The notes: generated from the sequence alone by a model not told the origin. Shown: positions 1 through 10,738, numbered from the stretch's first letter. The stretch: 64,000 nt of DNA from Flaccisagitta enflata (GCA_965153355.1 OZ231126.1:6758001-6822000); one strand, 5' to 3'. Translations and numbers: made by a program.

Positions 1-660
1 CTACTTCATTCATCTCATACTCATTTGGTCACCTCATTCATTCCTATCTCATTTATCCCTTCCTTCATAATTCAGCTATTTCAAGATGCAACCCTTATAG
101 TCCATTGATCCCTCATTGTATCCACCACTTTCTTTATTTATCTCTCAGTTTATCATCCTCTTATTCATCCATCCTAACTTGGATTCATTTCTCACTTCAT
201 TCCTCCCTCAGTTCATTCATTTCTCACTTCATTCCTCCCTCAGTTCACTCATTCCTCACTTCACTCATCCCTCAGTTCATTCATCCCTCCATTGACTTAT
301 CGGTTAGCAGTGTCTTGCTGCATCCATCATCCTTCACCGTTCGTTCAAACCTCGGCAGTCACTCAACTCTTATTGATTGCCCCGATATTCCATTTGTGAA
401 TGAATGATTGAAGGAATTCATTCTTGGCAACAATTGAATTACAACACTTTGAATATTGTAAATGTCGCGTCAAAGGAAAGTCTGTAAAATCCCGATACTT
501 TTTTTCCAACAGAGTCCCCAATCGTGAGAATTTCCTCAGCTCTTCTCTCCTTTCTATCCTTTCTACCCTTTCTATCCTTTCTACCCTTTCTATCCTTTCT
601 AACCTTTGTGCCATTTCTAATTCTATCCTTTATATCCTCTCCCATCATGCATCACGTTGA
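1..660. repeat. Degenerate TCAT/TTCATCCCTCA tandem repeats
   Basis: Positions 1-330 are imperfect repeats of ATTCATCCCTCA-like units. Positions 545-605 are a short CTTTCTATC/CTTTCTACC array. No convincing exon is seen; the open frames here are low-complexity by-products of the repeats. Confidence 0.7.
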
Positions 661-689
661 CTCAACGAGAGCCATATTGTAACAGGTCG

Positions 690-1125
690 CCCAAGGGCAA
701 TATGTGGTCAGCGATACCCGTTGCCCTGCTTTGCATGGTTATAAATTAGAATGAGAGGAAGCAGGGCAGCGGCCCCGAAGGGGACAAAGTCTTGTAAAAC
801 ACAGGGGGACTTTTGTTTGTCTGTTCCTTTGTCCGTTTGTTCGTCCATTCGTCCGTCCGTCTGCGGGGGAAATTTAAGGCCTGGGAGGATAGGTTTCAGG
901 CCTGAGAAGGCAGATTTCAGGCCTGAGAGGGCAGATTCAAGGCCTGAGAGGGCAGATTTCAATCCTGAGAGGGCAGATTTCAGGCCTGAGAGTGCAGATT
1001 TCAGGCCTGAGAGGGCCTGGGGGGACTAGCGCACAAACGGACGAACGAACGGACGAACAACAGTCCCCCTGTGTTCTACAGGACTTTGTCCCCTTCGGGG
1101 CCGCTTCCCAAAAACGCTCCCTCAG
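690..1125. mobile_element. Hairpin-bounded minisatellite element, copy 1
   Basis: A GC-rich arm near 769-812 (GGCCCCGAAGGGGACAAAGT, then CACAGGGGGACT) recurs inverted near 1062-1107. Between the arms are about seven or eight copies of a roughly 21-bp unit, GGCCTGAGAGGGCAGATTTC, plus GTCCGTTTGTTCGTCC-type repeats. A CCTGCTTTG/GAAGCAGGG small hairpin lies at the left end. A relative with the same left end lies near 4180-4645. No coding capacity; probably a non-autonomous foldback-type element. Confidence 0.6.
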
Positions 1126-1395
1126 GTTACCATTTTTAATTGGTTGATTAATGGAAAATTCCCGTTTCCTTCTTTGCTACGGAATGAAAAGAAAATAAAA
1201 CTTGATGTAAAGCAAATATCTTCATTAACCATTCAATCATTTTCTTCTTACTCCATTCCCCGGTTCTTTTAATCATCAGTTTTCTTTTCCAACTCTACAC
1301 ATTTCTCTCTTTCTCATTAAAGTTGTTTTTGAAGTTTTATGTCACTTTCGTTTGCCCTCTACGTGCACGTCCACCGAGCAGTGAGACAGTTTCAC

Positions 1396-1443
<48 letters not shown>
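1396..1443. repeat. (CTGT)n microsatellite
   Basis: A run of about twelve CTGT units. Confidence 0.95.
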
Positions 1444-1647
1444 CTCCTGTCTTGCTGCTGATTGCAATTCTAACTGTTAACGTTTTTACCCCCTAGCTAG
1501 CCCATCATATCCTCTTTTGATAAACCATCCACATCTCCCATTTTCCTCTCCCTTTTGTCTTCTTTTATGTCTTTTTGTGTCCTTTTCTCTCTCCTTCCCC
1601 TTTTCTTCTTCCAGTTTTTATTCCTTTCCTCTCTCTGTCTGTCTGTT

Positions 1648-1853
<206 letters not shown>

Positions 1854-2177
1854 ATTTTTGGGTTATCCTTTTGTTTTCTTTTACGATCTCAACTTCGCGC
1901 TTTGTCAGTTCTCCACCAGAGCGTTTTAACATTTTCCGCTTCTGCTTGGTCCAACTTCACGTTCACCAAAAATTTCCTCATGCTCTTTTTTTTTTTCTCT
2001 CGTCTTTTTTTTCACGGAAATTAGAGCATAGAAAAATTGACGGTAATGTTGTATAAGAAGTATCGTGCCTGTAGTTCCCGTAATTCCCGCCAGAGCAATT
2101 TTCCGATCGGCGACTAGATATTAAACTCCAAAACACCCCTAGCTCTAGCTCTAGCCCTAGCCCTAACTCTAACATAA

Positions 2178-2988
2178 CTTTGGTAAGGAGTTTTCTTTTC
2201 GGTTAGAGTCAGAGGGAATGTTATTCAAATTCTGTTTTATGGAAAACTAGGAGTGATGCGCGTAGTAACTAGTCAGTGAGGGCTCACAAGGCCCTCTTCC
2301 ATTTATTTTAGTTTTGGTATAGTGAGGGATGTTGTTCCACCTATCATACTACTCAGTACCTTGGATTGGAATGTCCGGCGGTCGCAGTAAGCTTGACCTC
2401 GATTCTATCCTCTAAGGGTATGGTTTCTTAACAATTTAACCCTCGGGTGATTTGTTGAATTTTGGTAACAAAGGTAACAAACATTAGCCCTTAACTACTT
2501 TGGTAAGGAGTTTTCTTTTGGATTAGAGTGAGAGGGATCGTTATTGAAATTCTGTTTTATGGAAAACTAGGAGTGATGCGCGTAGTAACTAGTCAGTGAG
2601 GGCTCACAAGGCCCTCTTCCATTTATTTTAGTTTTGGTATAGTGAGGGATGTTGTTCCACCTATCATACTACTCAGTACCTTGGATTGGAATGTCCGGCG
2701 GTCGCAGTAAGCTTGACCTCGATTCTATCCTCTAAGGGTATGGTTTCTTAACAATTTAACCTCGGGTGATTTGTTGAATTTTGGTAACAAAGGTAACAAA
2801 CATTAGCCCTTAACTACTTTGGTAAGGAGTTTTCTTTTCGGTTAGAGTCAGAGGGAATGTTATTCAAATTCTGTTTTATGGAAAACTAGGAGTGATGCGC
2901 GTAGTAACTAGTCAGTGAGGGCTCACAAGGCCCTCTTCCATTTATTTTAGTTTTGGTATAGTGAGGGATGTTGTTCCACCTATCATAA
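2178..2988. repeat. 320-bp satellite, about 2.5 copies
   Basis: CTTTGGTAAGGAG recurs at 2178, 2498 and 2817, giving periods of 320 and 319 bp. Units are nearly identical across the whole period. The array is bounded by degenerate CCCTAG/CCCTAA repeats on the left (2140-2172) and CCCTAACCCTA-type repeats on the right (2989-3047). No gene seen. Confidence 0.93.
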
Positions 2989-3047
2989 TCCCCATTTCTA
3001 TCCCTAACCCTATCCCTAACACTAACCCTACCCCTAACCCTAACACG
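2989..3047. repeat. Interstitial telomere-like repeats
   Basis: Variants of CCCTAA (CCCTAACCCTATCCCTAAC) match the C-rich strand of TTAGGG telomeres. A shorter block of similar type lies at 33416-33440 on the G-rich strand. Confidence 0.75.
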
Positions 3048-3383
3048 GTACCCGCTTTCAAATGGTTGACCGCTAAAACATAAGATTTATCTACGATACA
3101 TCATCTACTACAAGACCAACTTGACCTAACCCATGAACAAACTATCTGTCTTTGTCTTTGTTTTGGTACTCCGAAATAAAAAAGGCTAAAATGATCTTTA
3201 ACTCATATTCCATTCACAAAATGAAAAGCCAAAAGTTGATATCATTAATTCATTGTTTTTTATTATCAATCATCAGGATTATAATTTGAGAACGGGCAAC
3301 TCGATATGAAAGACAAAATCCTGGTCTGTCTGTCGGTACACTCCGTTATGATGGGTGATTTTTTTCTTCATACCTTGCCCCTG

Positions 3384-3456
3384 CCCAGTTTACTCCCCCT
3401 GCCTAGTATCCTACCCCTGTAAAGTATCCTGCCCTACCTAGTATCCTGCCCCCACG
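3384..3456. repeat. Short minisatellite just 3' of the LPMO gene
   Basis: About four copies of a roughly 20-bp CCCCTGCCTAGTATCCT unit immediately beyond the minus-strand stop codon at 3488. Confidence 0.7.
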
Positions 3457-3487
3457 CGTGACTCAAGTCTTTGTCCCTGCTTCTAGT

Positions 3488-4792
3488 TTATTCAATAACA
3501 ATGTCAGCGCATCCGTAGAATTGTTCTTGATCTCCGCATCCAGTGCAACATTTTCCTCCACCGCATCCCCAACTGTTGCCTGCGTTGTATTTCCATTGCA
3601 TGACGCAGTGAGAACATTTCAGACCAGCGGGAAGCTTCACTTTGGTGCTCCATTCACCTTTACGCCAAGTAGTCACCTGTCATTGATTTCGAGGGAATGA
3701 ATGAAGCCGTAAAAACCAGTAAATAAAAAATAATCAAAGGATAGATAACATCAGAAAAATCAGCCTTATTCATATTCATATTGATATTTGGTATTGATAT
3801 TTGGTAATGATATTGATATTGATATTTGGTCTTGTTTAAAAAGATAATTGAACCGAGATCTTGTTCCATTTTTTTATGAACTTGGTCCCTGGGGTTTTGT
3901 TTCTTCCCTGCAAAGGGATCGGACAATCATCTGTAATCTTAACCTATCTTTGGCATCACTACCATCTGTAGGGTGCAAAGGAACAAAGCAAACATCTGTA
4001 ATTTCACCCTGAGTTTTGTTCCACTTCCATCTGCGAGTTGCAAAGGAATAAAGCAGTCATTTGTTGCGCGTTTTTTGGGATTGTTGGTCGGGCAAATGCT
4101 CCATTGCATCCATCCTTTATGGTTGGTAGTCAAAATCGATTTCACCTAAATTCAAATGGTCGCAAAAGCGTTAAATGGTCAGTGGTGCCCTGCTTTAGTA
4201 AATTGAAAGAGGGAGCAGGGTAGCAGCCCCAAATGAGGAATTTTCTCCTCCTCCTCCTAGTATTTGGGATTTGGGCCTCAGGGCTGGGATTTAGGCCTGA
4301 AGGCTGAGATTTAAGTCTAAGGGCATTTGGGCTGTGATTTGGGCCATGAGGTTATGATTTGGGTCTCGAGGCTGAGATTTGAGTCTCAAGGCTGGGACTT
4401 AGGTCTCGAGGTTAAAATTTGAGCCTGAAGGCTGAGATTAAAGCTTTGAGGTTGGGATTTGGGCCTTGAAACTCGGATTTTGGCCTTGAGGTTAGGATTT
4501 GAACTTTTAGGCTGGAATTTGAGCCTCCAGGCTAGGATTGGAGGGTGAACACACAGAGATGGAAAAGGAGGAGGTGGAGGAGGAGAAAATTCCCCATATG
4601 TTTGCAAGCATAGGTCATTGACCCCCTTGAGGCCGCTTACTAAATAAGATATTTTTCATGACATTGCTATTTCATAAAGAAACAACATCTGTCTGTCTAT
4701 CTTTCTTTCTATCTATCTGTCTCCCGGTCTCGTGGTCTGTCGGTCTCTCAGGCTTTCGGCCGGTCGGGGACTCAGTCTGTCTGTCTATCTGT

Positions 4793-4887
<95 letters not shown>

Positions 4888-6895
4888 CTTCTTTTCCGTT
4901 CCCACGCTCACTCATAGTCTTGAGGGCAGCATCGATACAATCGATAATGCACTCGATCAAAAAGATTGATCTCCACTCACCCAAAGACGCTTTCACCCCA
5001 TTCTCCATAATTCCTCGTCAATGGTCAATCGTAATCCTAGCTCGCGACTTTCCACGTCATATCAACGGACTTGATCGCTACCAATCACATCACCTCCGCC
5101 AGAATTGCTTTATAAATGTTCATTTCCTCTAGACTCAAAGAACTTTCTGTCGAAAAAGATTCTTATCAATTTCACTTCCATCCAATAAAAATTTTCAAGA
5201 CCTATTATACACTTATAGAGACAAAGCTTTGTGGAAATATGGCCAGGATGGAAAGTGGCAAAATAGAATTCAAATGTAAAGAGGAAAGTACTTCTAATGA
5301 AACGATGTCATCATCGGCCGCAATTTCCCAACTTTTGAATGGCGAAAAAAAGAAATTCGAATGTCAACTATGTTCTGCGTTGTTCACTCAAAAGTGTTCT
5401 TTAAAGAGACACATGTTGGTTCACTCGGTTGAACGTGAAAAGCCTATGAAATGTCAATTATGTTTAGCGTCGTTCAATCGAAACGTCGATTTAAAGACAC
5501 ACATGTTGGTTCATTCGGTTGAATGTGAAAAGCCTATGAAATGTCAAATATGTTTAGCCTCGTTCAATCAGAAAGCCCATTTGCAGTCGCATATGATGGT
5601 CCACACGGGTGAAAAGCCATATAAATGTGAAGAGTGTCCATCAGCTTTTTCTACAGATCGAAAATTGAAATTGCACATGCGAACTCATTCTGGAGAAAAG
5701 CCTTATCAATGCCACATTTGTCCTGCAGCATTTGCCGATGCGAATTATTTGCCAATTCATTTACGAATTCATGCGGGAGAAAAGCCCTTCAAATTTGATC
5801 TCTGTCCCTATGCTTGTGCGGACAAAAGAAAGCTAAAAAGTCACACCGATGTCCATTCTCGCGACAAATCTTTCCGCTGCGAACACTGTCAATCAACTTT
5901 CACTCGTCCAGGATCATTAAAGACACATTTGCGGATCCATAATTCGGAGAAATCATTTAAATGCGAATTATGCCCTTCTGCGTTCTACCAAAATGGCAAT
6001 CTTAAATCACACGTGAAAAGAGTTCACATGAAAGTCAAACCATTTCAGTGTAAATTGTGCCCTTACGCTTCGTCAGATAAAAATGCCTTGACGCAACATA
6101 ACCGGACACACACCGGCGAAAAGCCCTTCAAATGCGACAAATGCCCCTATAAGTGCTCCCAAAAGGGGATGTTAACGATTCATTTGCGAACCCACACTGG
6201 CGAACGGCCTTACAAGTGCGATACTTGTCCATTTGCATCGAAAAGCAACGCTGCACTAAGAAGTCATAAGAAAACTCATACGGAAGACAAACCTTTTATC
6301 TGTGACGATTGCCCATCAAAGTTTTCTCGGAAATCTCATTTGAAAGAACACGTAACGAGGAGACACACTGAAGAGAAACCTTTTCAGTGTGACATCTGTT
6401 CGTATCAAGCTAAATCAAGCTATGATGTTGCGAAGCACATGCGAGTCCATACCAAAAACACGGAAAAGCCGTTTCCATGCCAACGATGCCCATCCAAATT
6501 TGCCTCTAAACTTTACTTGCAAGCGCATTTGAAAATTCACGATGGACATAAAAAATTCCAGTGTTCAGAGTGTTCATCTGCGTTTCGCGAAAAAAGAAAT
6601 TATGAGGTTCACCTAAGAATTCATACTGGTGAAAGGCCATTTCAATGTGATCTATGCATATTCGCTGCCAAGACTAAAACCGACTTGAAATCACACCTGA
6701 GAACGCATAGCGGAGAAAAACCATTTCAATGCGATGAATGTCCATATCGATGCTCTCAACAAGGTGCTTTAAAACAGCACAAGAGAATCCATAGCAACAC
6801 TTGTTCGTGAAGAACTCAATGAGGATCATACTGGCTATCTCTTTTCAATATATACACCATGAAGAGAGGCTATTCTAATGTTCATGATGGTCAGT

Positions 6896-6966
<71 letters not shown>

Positions 6967-8025
6967 CTCTTACACACCTCGATGGTTTGTCCAGCCTTGT
7001 ACTTCTTGACCACGACTCCTGTTCCCCACTTGCCCCCAGCTTCATGGGGACGAGGATGTGGGTGATCCCAAGCATCTCCACAAACTCCGCATTTCATCCC
7101 CAACTTCTTCTGATGAATGAATCCGCCGCAGTAACATTGGTTGTCGTTGTAGTCGGCAGGAATGCCTTTCACACCCCATCTGATAATTCCATTTAATTAC
7201 AATTTGACATCTATTACGTGTATCCAATGAATTTTTTTTCTTTTACTTTATCCGCTTTTGAAGTTGACCTTTACAGTCTATGGACAAAACGAGGAGAGTA
7301 GATTTTGCTGATCACCGTTATGATGCTTAAGCGTAGTTGATTTTAAAATGAAGGTTTGTAATTACCTCATAGAAATTTACTAAAGACTGACAGAATTAAC
7401 GGAAGAACAAGTACTACCTGTAGTAATCATTCAAAATATAGGTTTGTAATTACCTTGAAAAAAATTATTTAGGACTGCAAGAAACTAACGGAAGAATAAT
7501 TACTACCTGTAGTAATCGTGCTTGCAATAGTTTCTTTCAGTCCTCAGTCATTTTCTATGAGGTAATTACAAGCCTACATTTTGAACGATTACTACAAGTA
7601 GTAATTGTTCTTCTGTTGATTTTTTCAGTCCTTAGCATCATACCGGTGATCAGCAAAATCTACTCTCCTCGTTTTGTCCATAGACTGTTTAAGTGCTGCT
7701 TTCTAAGGTTCAGTCAGATGTTAATTCTCAAATACAAACCTTCAAGTAGAAGTCCTCCCATGAGATTTAGATTGTTATCAGTATTGATCCTGACCTCTAA
7801 GTAAAAGCTCTTCCTTAATATTAAGATATTTATCTGTGTTTGATACTGACTTCCAAGCAGAAGCTCTTTCATAACTTTCATACAGATATCTGTGTTTGAT
7901 ACTGACCTCCAAGCAGAAGCTCTTCCATAAGGTTCAGACAGATATCCGTGTCCTTCTGCGCCTGGACTCAAATGGATGACGCATAAAACTGCGACTAAAA
8001 CGAGACCCAAAATTGATGAGTGCAT
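3488..8025 (-). CDS. AA15-type lytic polysaccharide monooxygenase, four exons
   Basis: Predicted secreted copper enzyme that oxidatively cleaves chitin or cellulose. Exons on the minus strand: 8025-7907, 7179-6978, 4145-4008 and 3676-3488; intron phases 2, 0, 0; product 215 residues. Residues 1-25 form a signal peptide ending AEG, so the mature protein starts HGYLSEPYGR with His26 as the first histidine-brace ligand. Exon 2 carries CGVCGD, PRPHEAGGKW and YKAGQTIEV. Exon 3 supplies the second histidine (His116) in LTTNHKG. Exon 4 ends EQFYGCADIVIE, whose Tyr is the likely axial ligand. This motif order is that of AA15 and related LPMOs. All joins are GT-AG and in phase. The stop codon overlaps an AATAAA signal. 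Exons 1 and 3 are followed by tandem copies of their own 3' ends. A zinc-finger gene sits in intron 2. The substrate is not predictable. Confidence 0.88.
3880..4060 (-). repeat. 65-bp array seeded by LPMO exon 3 end
   Basis: Unit 3996-4060 is the coding end of exon 3 plus donor. Unit 3931-3995 is a diverged copy; 3880-3930 is a shorter third copy. Unit 1 keeps AGG|GTGAAA and unit 2 has TAG|GTTAAG. All of it lies on the intron side of the exon. Confidence 0.75.
4180..4645. mobile_element. Hairpin-bounded minisatellite element, copy 2
   Basis: Shares its left end (TGGTCAG, CCTGCTTTA, GAGCAGGGTAGC) with the element near 690-1125. The arm GAGGAATTTTCTCCTCCTCC at about 4236 recurs inverted near 4564-4595. 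Inside are about a dozen copies of a roughly 21-bp GGGATTTGGGCCTCGAGGCT-like unit. It lies in LPMO intron 2. Confidence 0.55.
4796..4885. repeat. (CT)n microsatellite
   Basis: About 90 bp of CT, preceded by CTGT/CTAT units from 4690. Confidence 0.97.
5081..5117 (+). promoter_or_regulatory. CCAAT and TATA boxes of the zinc-finger gene
   Basis: CCAAT at 5081-5085 and TATAAAT at 5111-5117, 26 bp apart. A start site about 30 bp downstream would place transcription near 5140. That excludes the in-frame ATG at 5116, which overlaps the TATA box, and points to the ATG at 5239. Confidence 0.5.
5239..6810 (+). CDS. C2H2 zinc-finger protein with 17 fingers, intronless
   Basis: Probable nuclear DNA-binding regulator of 523 residues. 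After about 45 non-finger residues come 17 consecutive C2H2 fingers with TGEKP-type linkers (for example HTGEKPYKCEECP and HTGERPFQCDLC). Finger 6 is degenerate: its first cysteine is replaced (FKFDLC). Fingers 8 and 12 have a His spacing one residue longer. The protein ends shortly after the last finger, and no KRAB, BTB or SCAN domain is seen. The frame stays open upstream to an ATG at 5116, but a TATA box overlaps that codon, so 5239 (GGAAATATGG context) is preferred. The gene is a single exon on the opposite strand inside LPMO intron 2. The target is unknown. Confidence 0.93.
   Translation: MARMESGKIEFKCKEESTSNETMSSSAAISQLLNGEKKKFECQLCSALFTQKCSLKRHMLVHSVEREKPMKCQLCLASFNRNVDLKTHMLVHSVECEKPMKCQICLASFNQKAHLQSHMMVHTGEKPYKCEECPSAFSTDRKLKLHMRTHSGEKPYQCHICPAAFADANYLPIHLRIHAGEKPFKFDLCPYACADKRKLKSHTDVHSRDKSFRCEHCQSTFTRPGSLKTHLRIHNSEKSFKCELCPSAFYQNGNLKSHVKRVHMKVKPFQCKLCPYASSDKNALTQHNRTHTGEKPFKCDKCPYKCSQKGMLTIHLRTHTGERPYKCDTCPFASKSNAALRSHKKTHTEDKPFICDDCPSKFSRKSHLKEHVTRRHTEEKPFQCDICSYQAKSSYDVAKHMRVHTKNTEKPFPCQRCPSKFASKLYLQAHLKIHDGHKKFQCSECSSAFREKRNYEVHLRIHTGERPFQCDLCIFAAKTKTDLKSHLRTHSGEKPFQCDECPYRCSQQGALKQHKRIHSNTCS
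6897..6963. repeat. (CT)n microsatellite next to an LPMO donor
   Basis: On the minus strand this is (AG)n starting 14 bases after the exon 2 donor GTGTGTAAGAG, at the very start of intron 2. Confidence 0.97.
7274..7687. mobile_element. Foldback element in LPMO intron 1
   Basis: CAGTCTATGGACAAAACGAG begins the left arm (7274-7330) and recurs inverted in the right arm (7631-7687), nearly identical over about 57 bp. Between them, a GTTTGTAATTACCTCATAG / ACTACCTGTAGTAAT motif occurs four times in both orientations, so most of the 414 bp can fold on itself. No ORF. Confidence 0.8.
7687..7949 (-). repeat. 56-bp array seeded by LPMO exon 1 end and its donor
   Basis: Units run 7894-7949 (true exon edge), 7838-7893, 7781-7837 and about 7726-7780, with a fragment beyond. 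Divergence rises with distance from the exon. Donor positions in order are GAG|GTCAGT, GAA|GTCAGT, GAG|GTCAGG and AAG|GTTTGT. The 56-bp period is not a multiple of three. Confidence 0.85.
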
Positions 8026-9100
8026 TTTTGCAATTTTTCAGAAATTTTCTTCTTTTTTTTCTAAATCAAAACGAGTGTGTTGAATTTCTCATTTGGTTTA
8101 TAAGAGAACTGATAAGATTGATTGATTTAATGCGCAGCCTTCCGCCAAAAGGTTCAAGATGCGTCAAGGTTGCATGATATGATAATTATATTATAAGAAA
8201 ATTGTTTGATTGACCGAAATGGTTCTTCCTTGTAGCCCCCTTGTGACTCAGCCCTCTGGCTTAAATTTGGCTATGAATTAGCCTGAGGACAGCCCAATAT
8301 ACCCAACGCGTGGTCACGAGAGTAATTCCTAAATTTGCCACATCTTTCATTTGTATTGTACACTCATGTATGCTTTAGCGATATTTTTTTCCAACATAAA
8401 TTGGCCTAAACAGATCGCAACAATCTTCTTCTACATCCATTACAGTAATCACTGATCCTTCCTTTTCTCTCTCCTCACTTTCTCATTATGTGTCGGTCTG
8501 TCTGTCTGTCTGTCTGTCTTTCTTGCTGTTACTTTGTCTTTCTGACTGTCTGTCTGACTATCGGGTAATGAAAAGGCGACTACTGTAACGTGAGATATGA
8601 AACCAGTGTCAAGCAATGAAAATCTGAAATCGTGCAAAATGACACGCAAAATATCAAAGAATGATTCAATTGTTAAGTCGAAAGGCATAATAAGTTCCAA
8701 ACGCTCGAGATAAGCGATTGATGAGTTACTATAAAGGTTTTTGGTGGCTGACAGGCATATCAATCACTTTTTATCGAAATTGGTCGGTTTGTCTGTCAAC
8801 TCCACATTTTGTCTTTTTTTATCTTTCGTATCTGAGTGTTTTATGACGCGTTTTTTTATTCTAAAAGTGTCGTCTTTATATCTAACTACTAGATAGTATC
8901 TATAAGTTGATTGGATGTCAACTGAATGGAAAAAGAAAATATTCTAATGAGACAGATAAAGAAAAATATACAATTAGATGTGATTGTTATTTCTAATGAT
9001 CAAATAAAACAAATTCACGGAAGAGAACGAAAAGCGGAAATCAATATCGTAACTTACATAAAGAAAAAAGAGACATTTACCCGATAATAAGCGACAGATC
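8026..9100. other. AT-rich intergenic DNA
   Basis: The upstream flank of the LPMO gene. Apart from a short CTGT run near 8488-8520 I see no repeat array, promoter motif of confidence or exon. Confidence 0.6.
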
Positions 9101-9144
9101 CAAATGACGAAAAACAGAAATGAACAAGAACACGCTGTTGCACT

Positions 9145-9753
9145 GCTGTCTCACATAAGGTTTGAGACAAGAATGATATTACTATGCGGTTTTTTGCATT
9201 TTTGCAGAGTTTATGAGTATACAAACCGAGAACTATCAAGAAGAAAATCTTTCCCAAGGCGCTTTTTGAAAATCTGAAAAATTAAAGATTTTTAGCTTCA
9301 TTTTGCATAGAATATTTTTCAGGTTGGTTTGACTTATTTTTTAACAGCATAATGTTAATCCTGATAAAATTCCCTTTCATTCGATAGGTCGCACTATATA
9401 GTTTTCAGAAAAAATAAAATTTTCATTTTCAAAGCCACCGTTACAAAATTACAATGGTGGCATAAAATTTGTATATTTCATTACTTATCAAAACCATACA
9501 GTGCGACCTATCAAGTGAAAGGGAATTTTATCAGGATTAACATCGTGCTGTCAAAAAATAGGTCAAACCAACCTAAAAAATTATCTATGCAACATAATGC
9601 TGAAAATCTTGAAGTTTTCATATTTTTCAAAAGGCGCCTTGGGGAAGATTTTCTACTTGATGGTTCTTGGTTTATATACTCATGAACTATGCAAAAATGC
9701 AAAAAAACGCATAGTAATATCATTCTTGTCCCAAACCTTATTTGAGACACCAG
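9145..9753. mobile_element. Long inverted repeat (foldback element)
   Basis: The left arm, about 9145-9402, is matched inverted by about 9485-9753. Shared blocks include AGGTTTGAGACAAGAATGAT, TAATCCTGATAAAATTCCC and GATAGGTCGCACTATA. A loop of about 80 bp lies between. Both arms contain the same frame read in opposite directions, which explains the mirrored small ORFs. No transposase. Confidence 0.85.
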
Positions 9754-9759
9754 TGGTTG

Positions 9760-10200
9760 ATAATACGGGTGGACAACAAAAGGCAGCCAAAATGGCTTTA
9801 TTCGTCTGGTCCTATTTGATTGAGTTCTTTTTTTTTGTTGTTGTTATTGTATTTCTTTCGACATCTATACCGTATGTTTAAGCCTTATTGTATTTAGCAA
9901 ATCAAGAAACGCTATGATCGACTGTGGTATAATGAAATGAATCACTAAGGTAATGAGAATTATTATGCTCATCACAGAAAATCGATAATCATGAACAATT
10001 TCCATTATTCATTTATTCAAGCAAGTAGTGTGAAATGAAACATACCTACCTACCTTGATGACTACGATTTGATTCTTATCTTTATGTTTACAAATGAACA
10101 GGAACAAAAAGAATTAAGATCCTACATATATAAGCTAATGGATATTGAGTTCACCCAAGCAACGATTGTTGCAAAATCTCCCCAATAACGAGATCCACGT
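9760..10200. other. AT-rich spacer
   Basis: No exon, array or RNA gene recognised between the foldback element and the 3' end of the LPMO pseudogene. Confidence 0.6.
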
Positions 10201-10206
10201 ATCCGA

Positions 10207-10209
10207 GTA

Positions 10210-10263
<54 letters not shown>
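10207..10263. repeat. (TGTC)n microsatellite
   Basis: About 13 tetranucleotide units just beyond the stop codon of the second LPMO copy. Confidence 0.95.
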
Positions 10264-10266
<3 letters not shown>

Positions 10267-10477
10267 GGCGGTCTCTCCATTCTTTGCGCCCTTTATTGGA
10301 TAACGACGTCAGCGCATCCGTAGAATTGCTCTTGATCACCGCATCCGGTGCAGCATTTGCCGTCTTTGCCGCAGTCCCAAGTGTTGCCTGCGTTGTATTT
10401 CCATTGCATGACACGGTGAGAGCATTTCAGGCCAGCCGGAAGTCTGACCTTTGTACGCCATTCCCCTTTACGCCAAC

Positions 10478-10712
10478 TGTCCACCTGAGGGCAAAGGAAA
10501 AAAGAAAAAAAGAAGAAAAGAAAAGGGAGAGAGAGAAAATAAAAGAAACAAGGGAGAGAAAGAAGGAAAGGGATTAAGGGGCAAAAGGGAAGGAAGAGAG
10601 TGTCCACCTAAGGGCAAAAGCAAAAAGACGTGAAATGGTTCAAAAGAACAAGAGAGAGAAGGAAAGAAAAAAAGAAAAGGGAAGGAAGAAAGTGTCTACC
10701 TTGGAGCAAAAG
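10478..10712 (-). repeat. Triplicated 3' splice site before pseudogene exon 4
   Basis: On the minus strand, TTTGCCCTCAG|GTGGACA is the exon edge. Near-copies TTTGCCCTTAG|GTGGACA and TTTGCTCCAAG|GTAGACA lie upstream, at plus positions 10479, 10601 and 10692. The spacers are purine-rich on the plus strand, that is, pyrimidine tracts in the gene sense. Confidence 0.7.
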
Positions 10713-10738
10713 AAAGAAAAACGAAAAACAAGTGACAC

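Noticed and set aside
5116-5238. Upstream in-frame start for the zinc-finger protein
   Set aside because: The ATG at 5116 overlaps a TATAAAT box, and the extra 41 residues show no domain.
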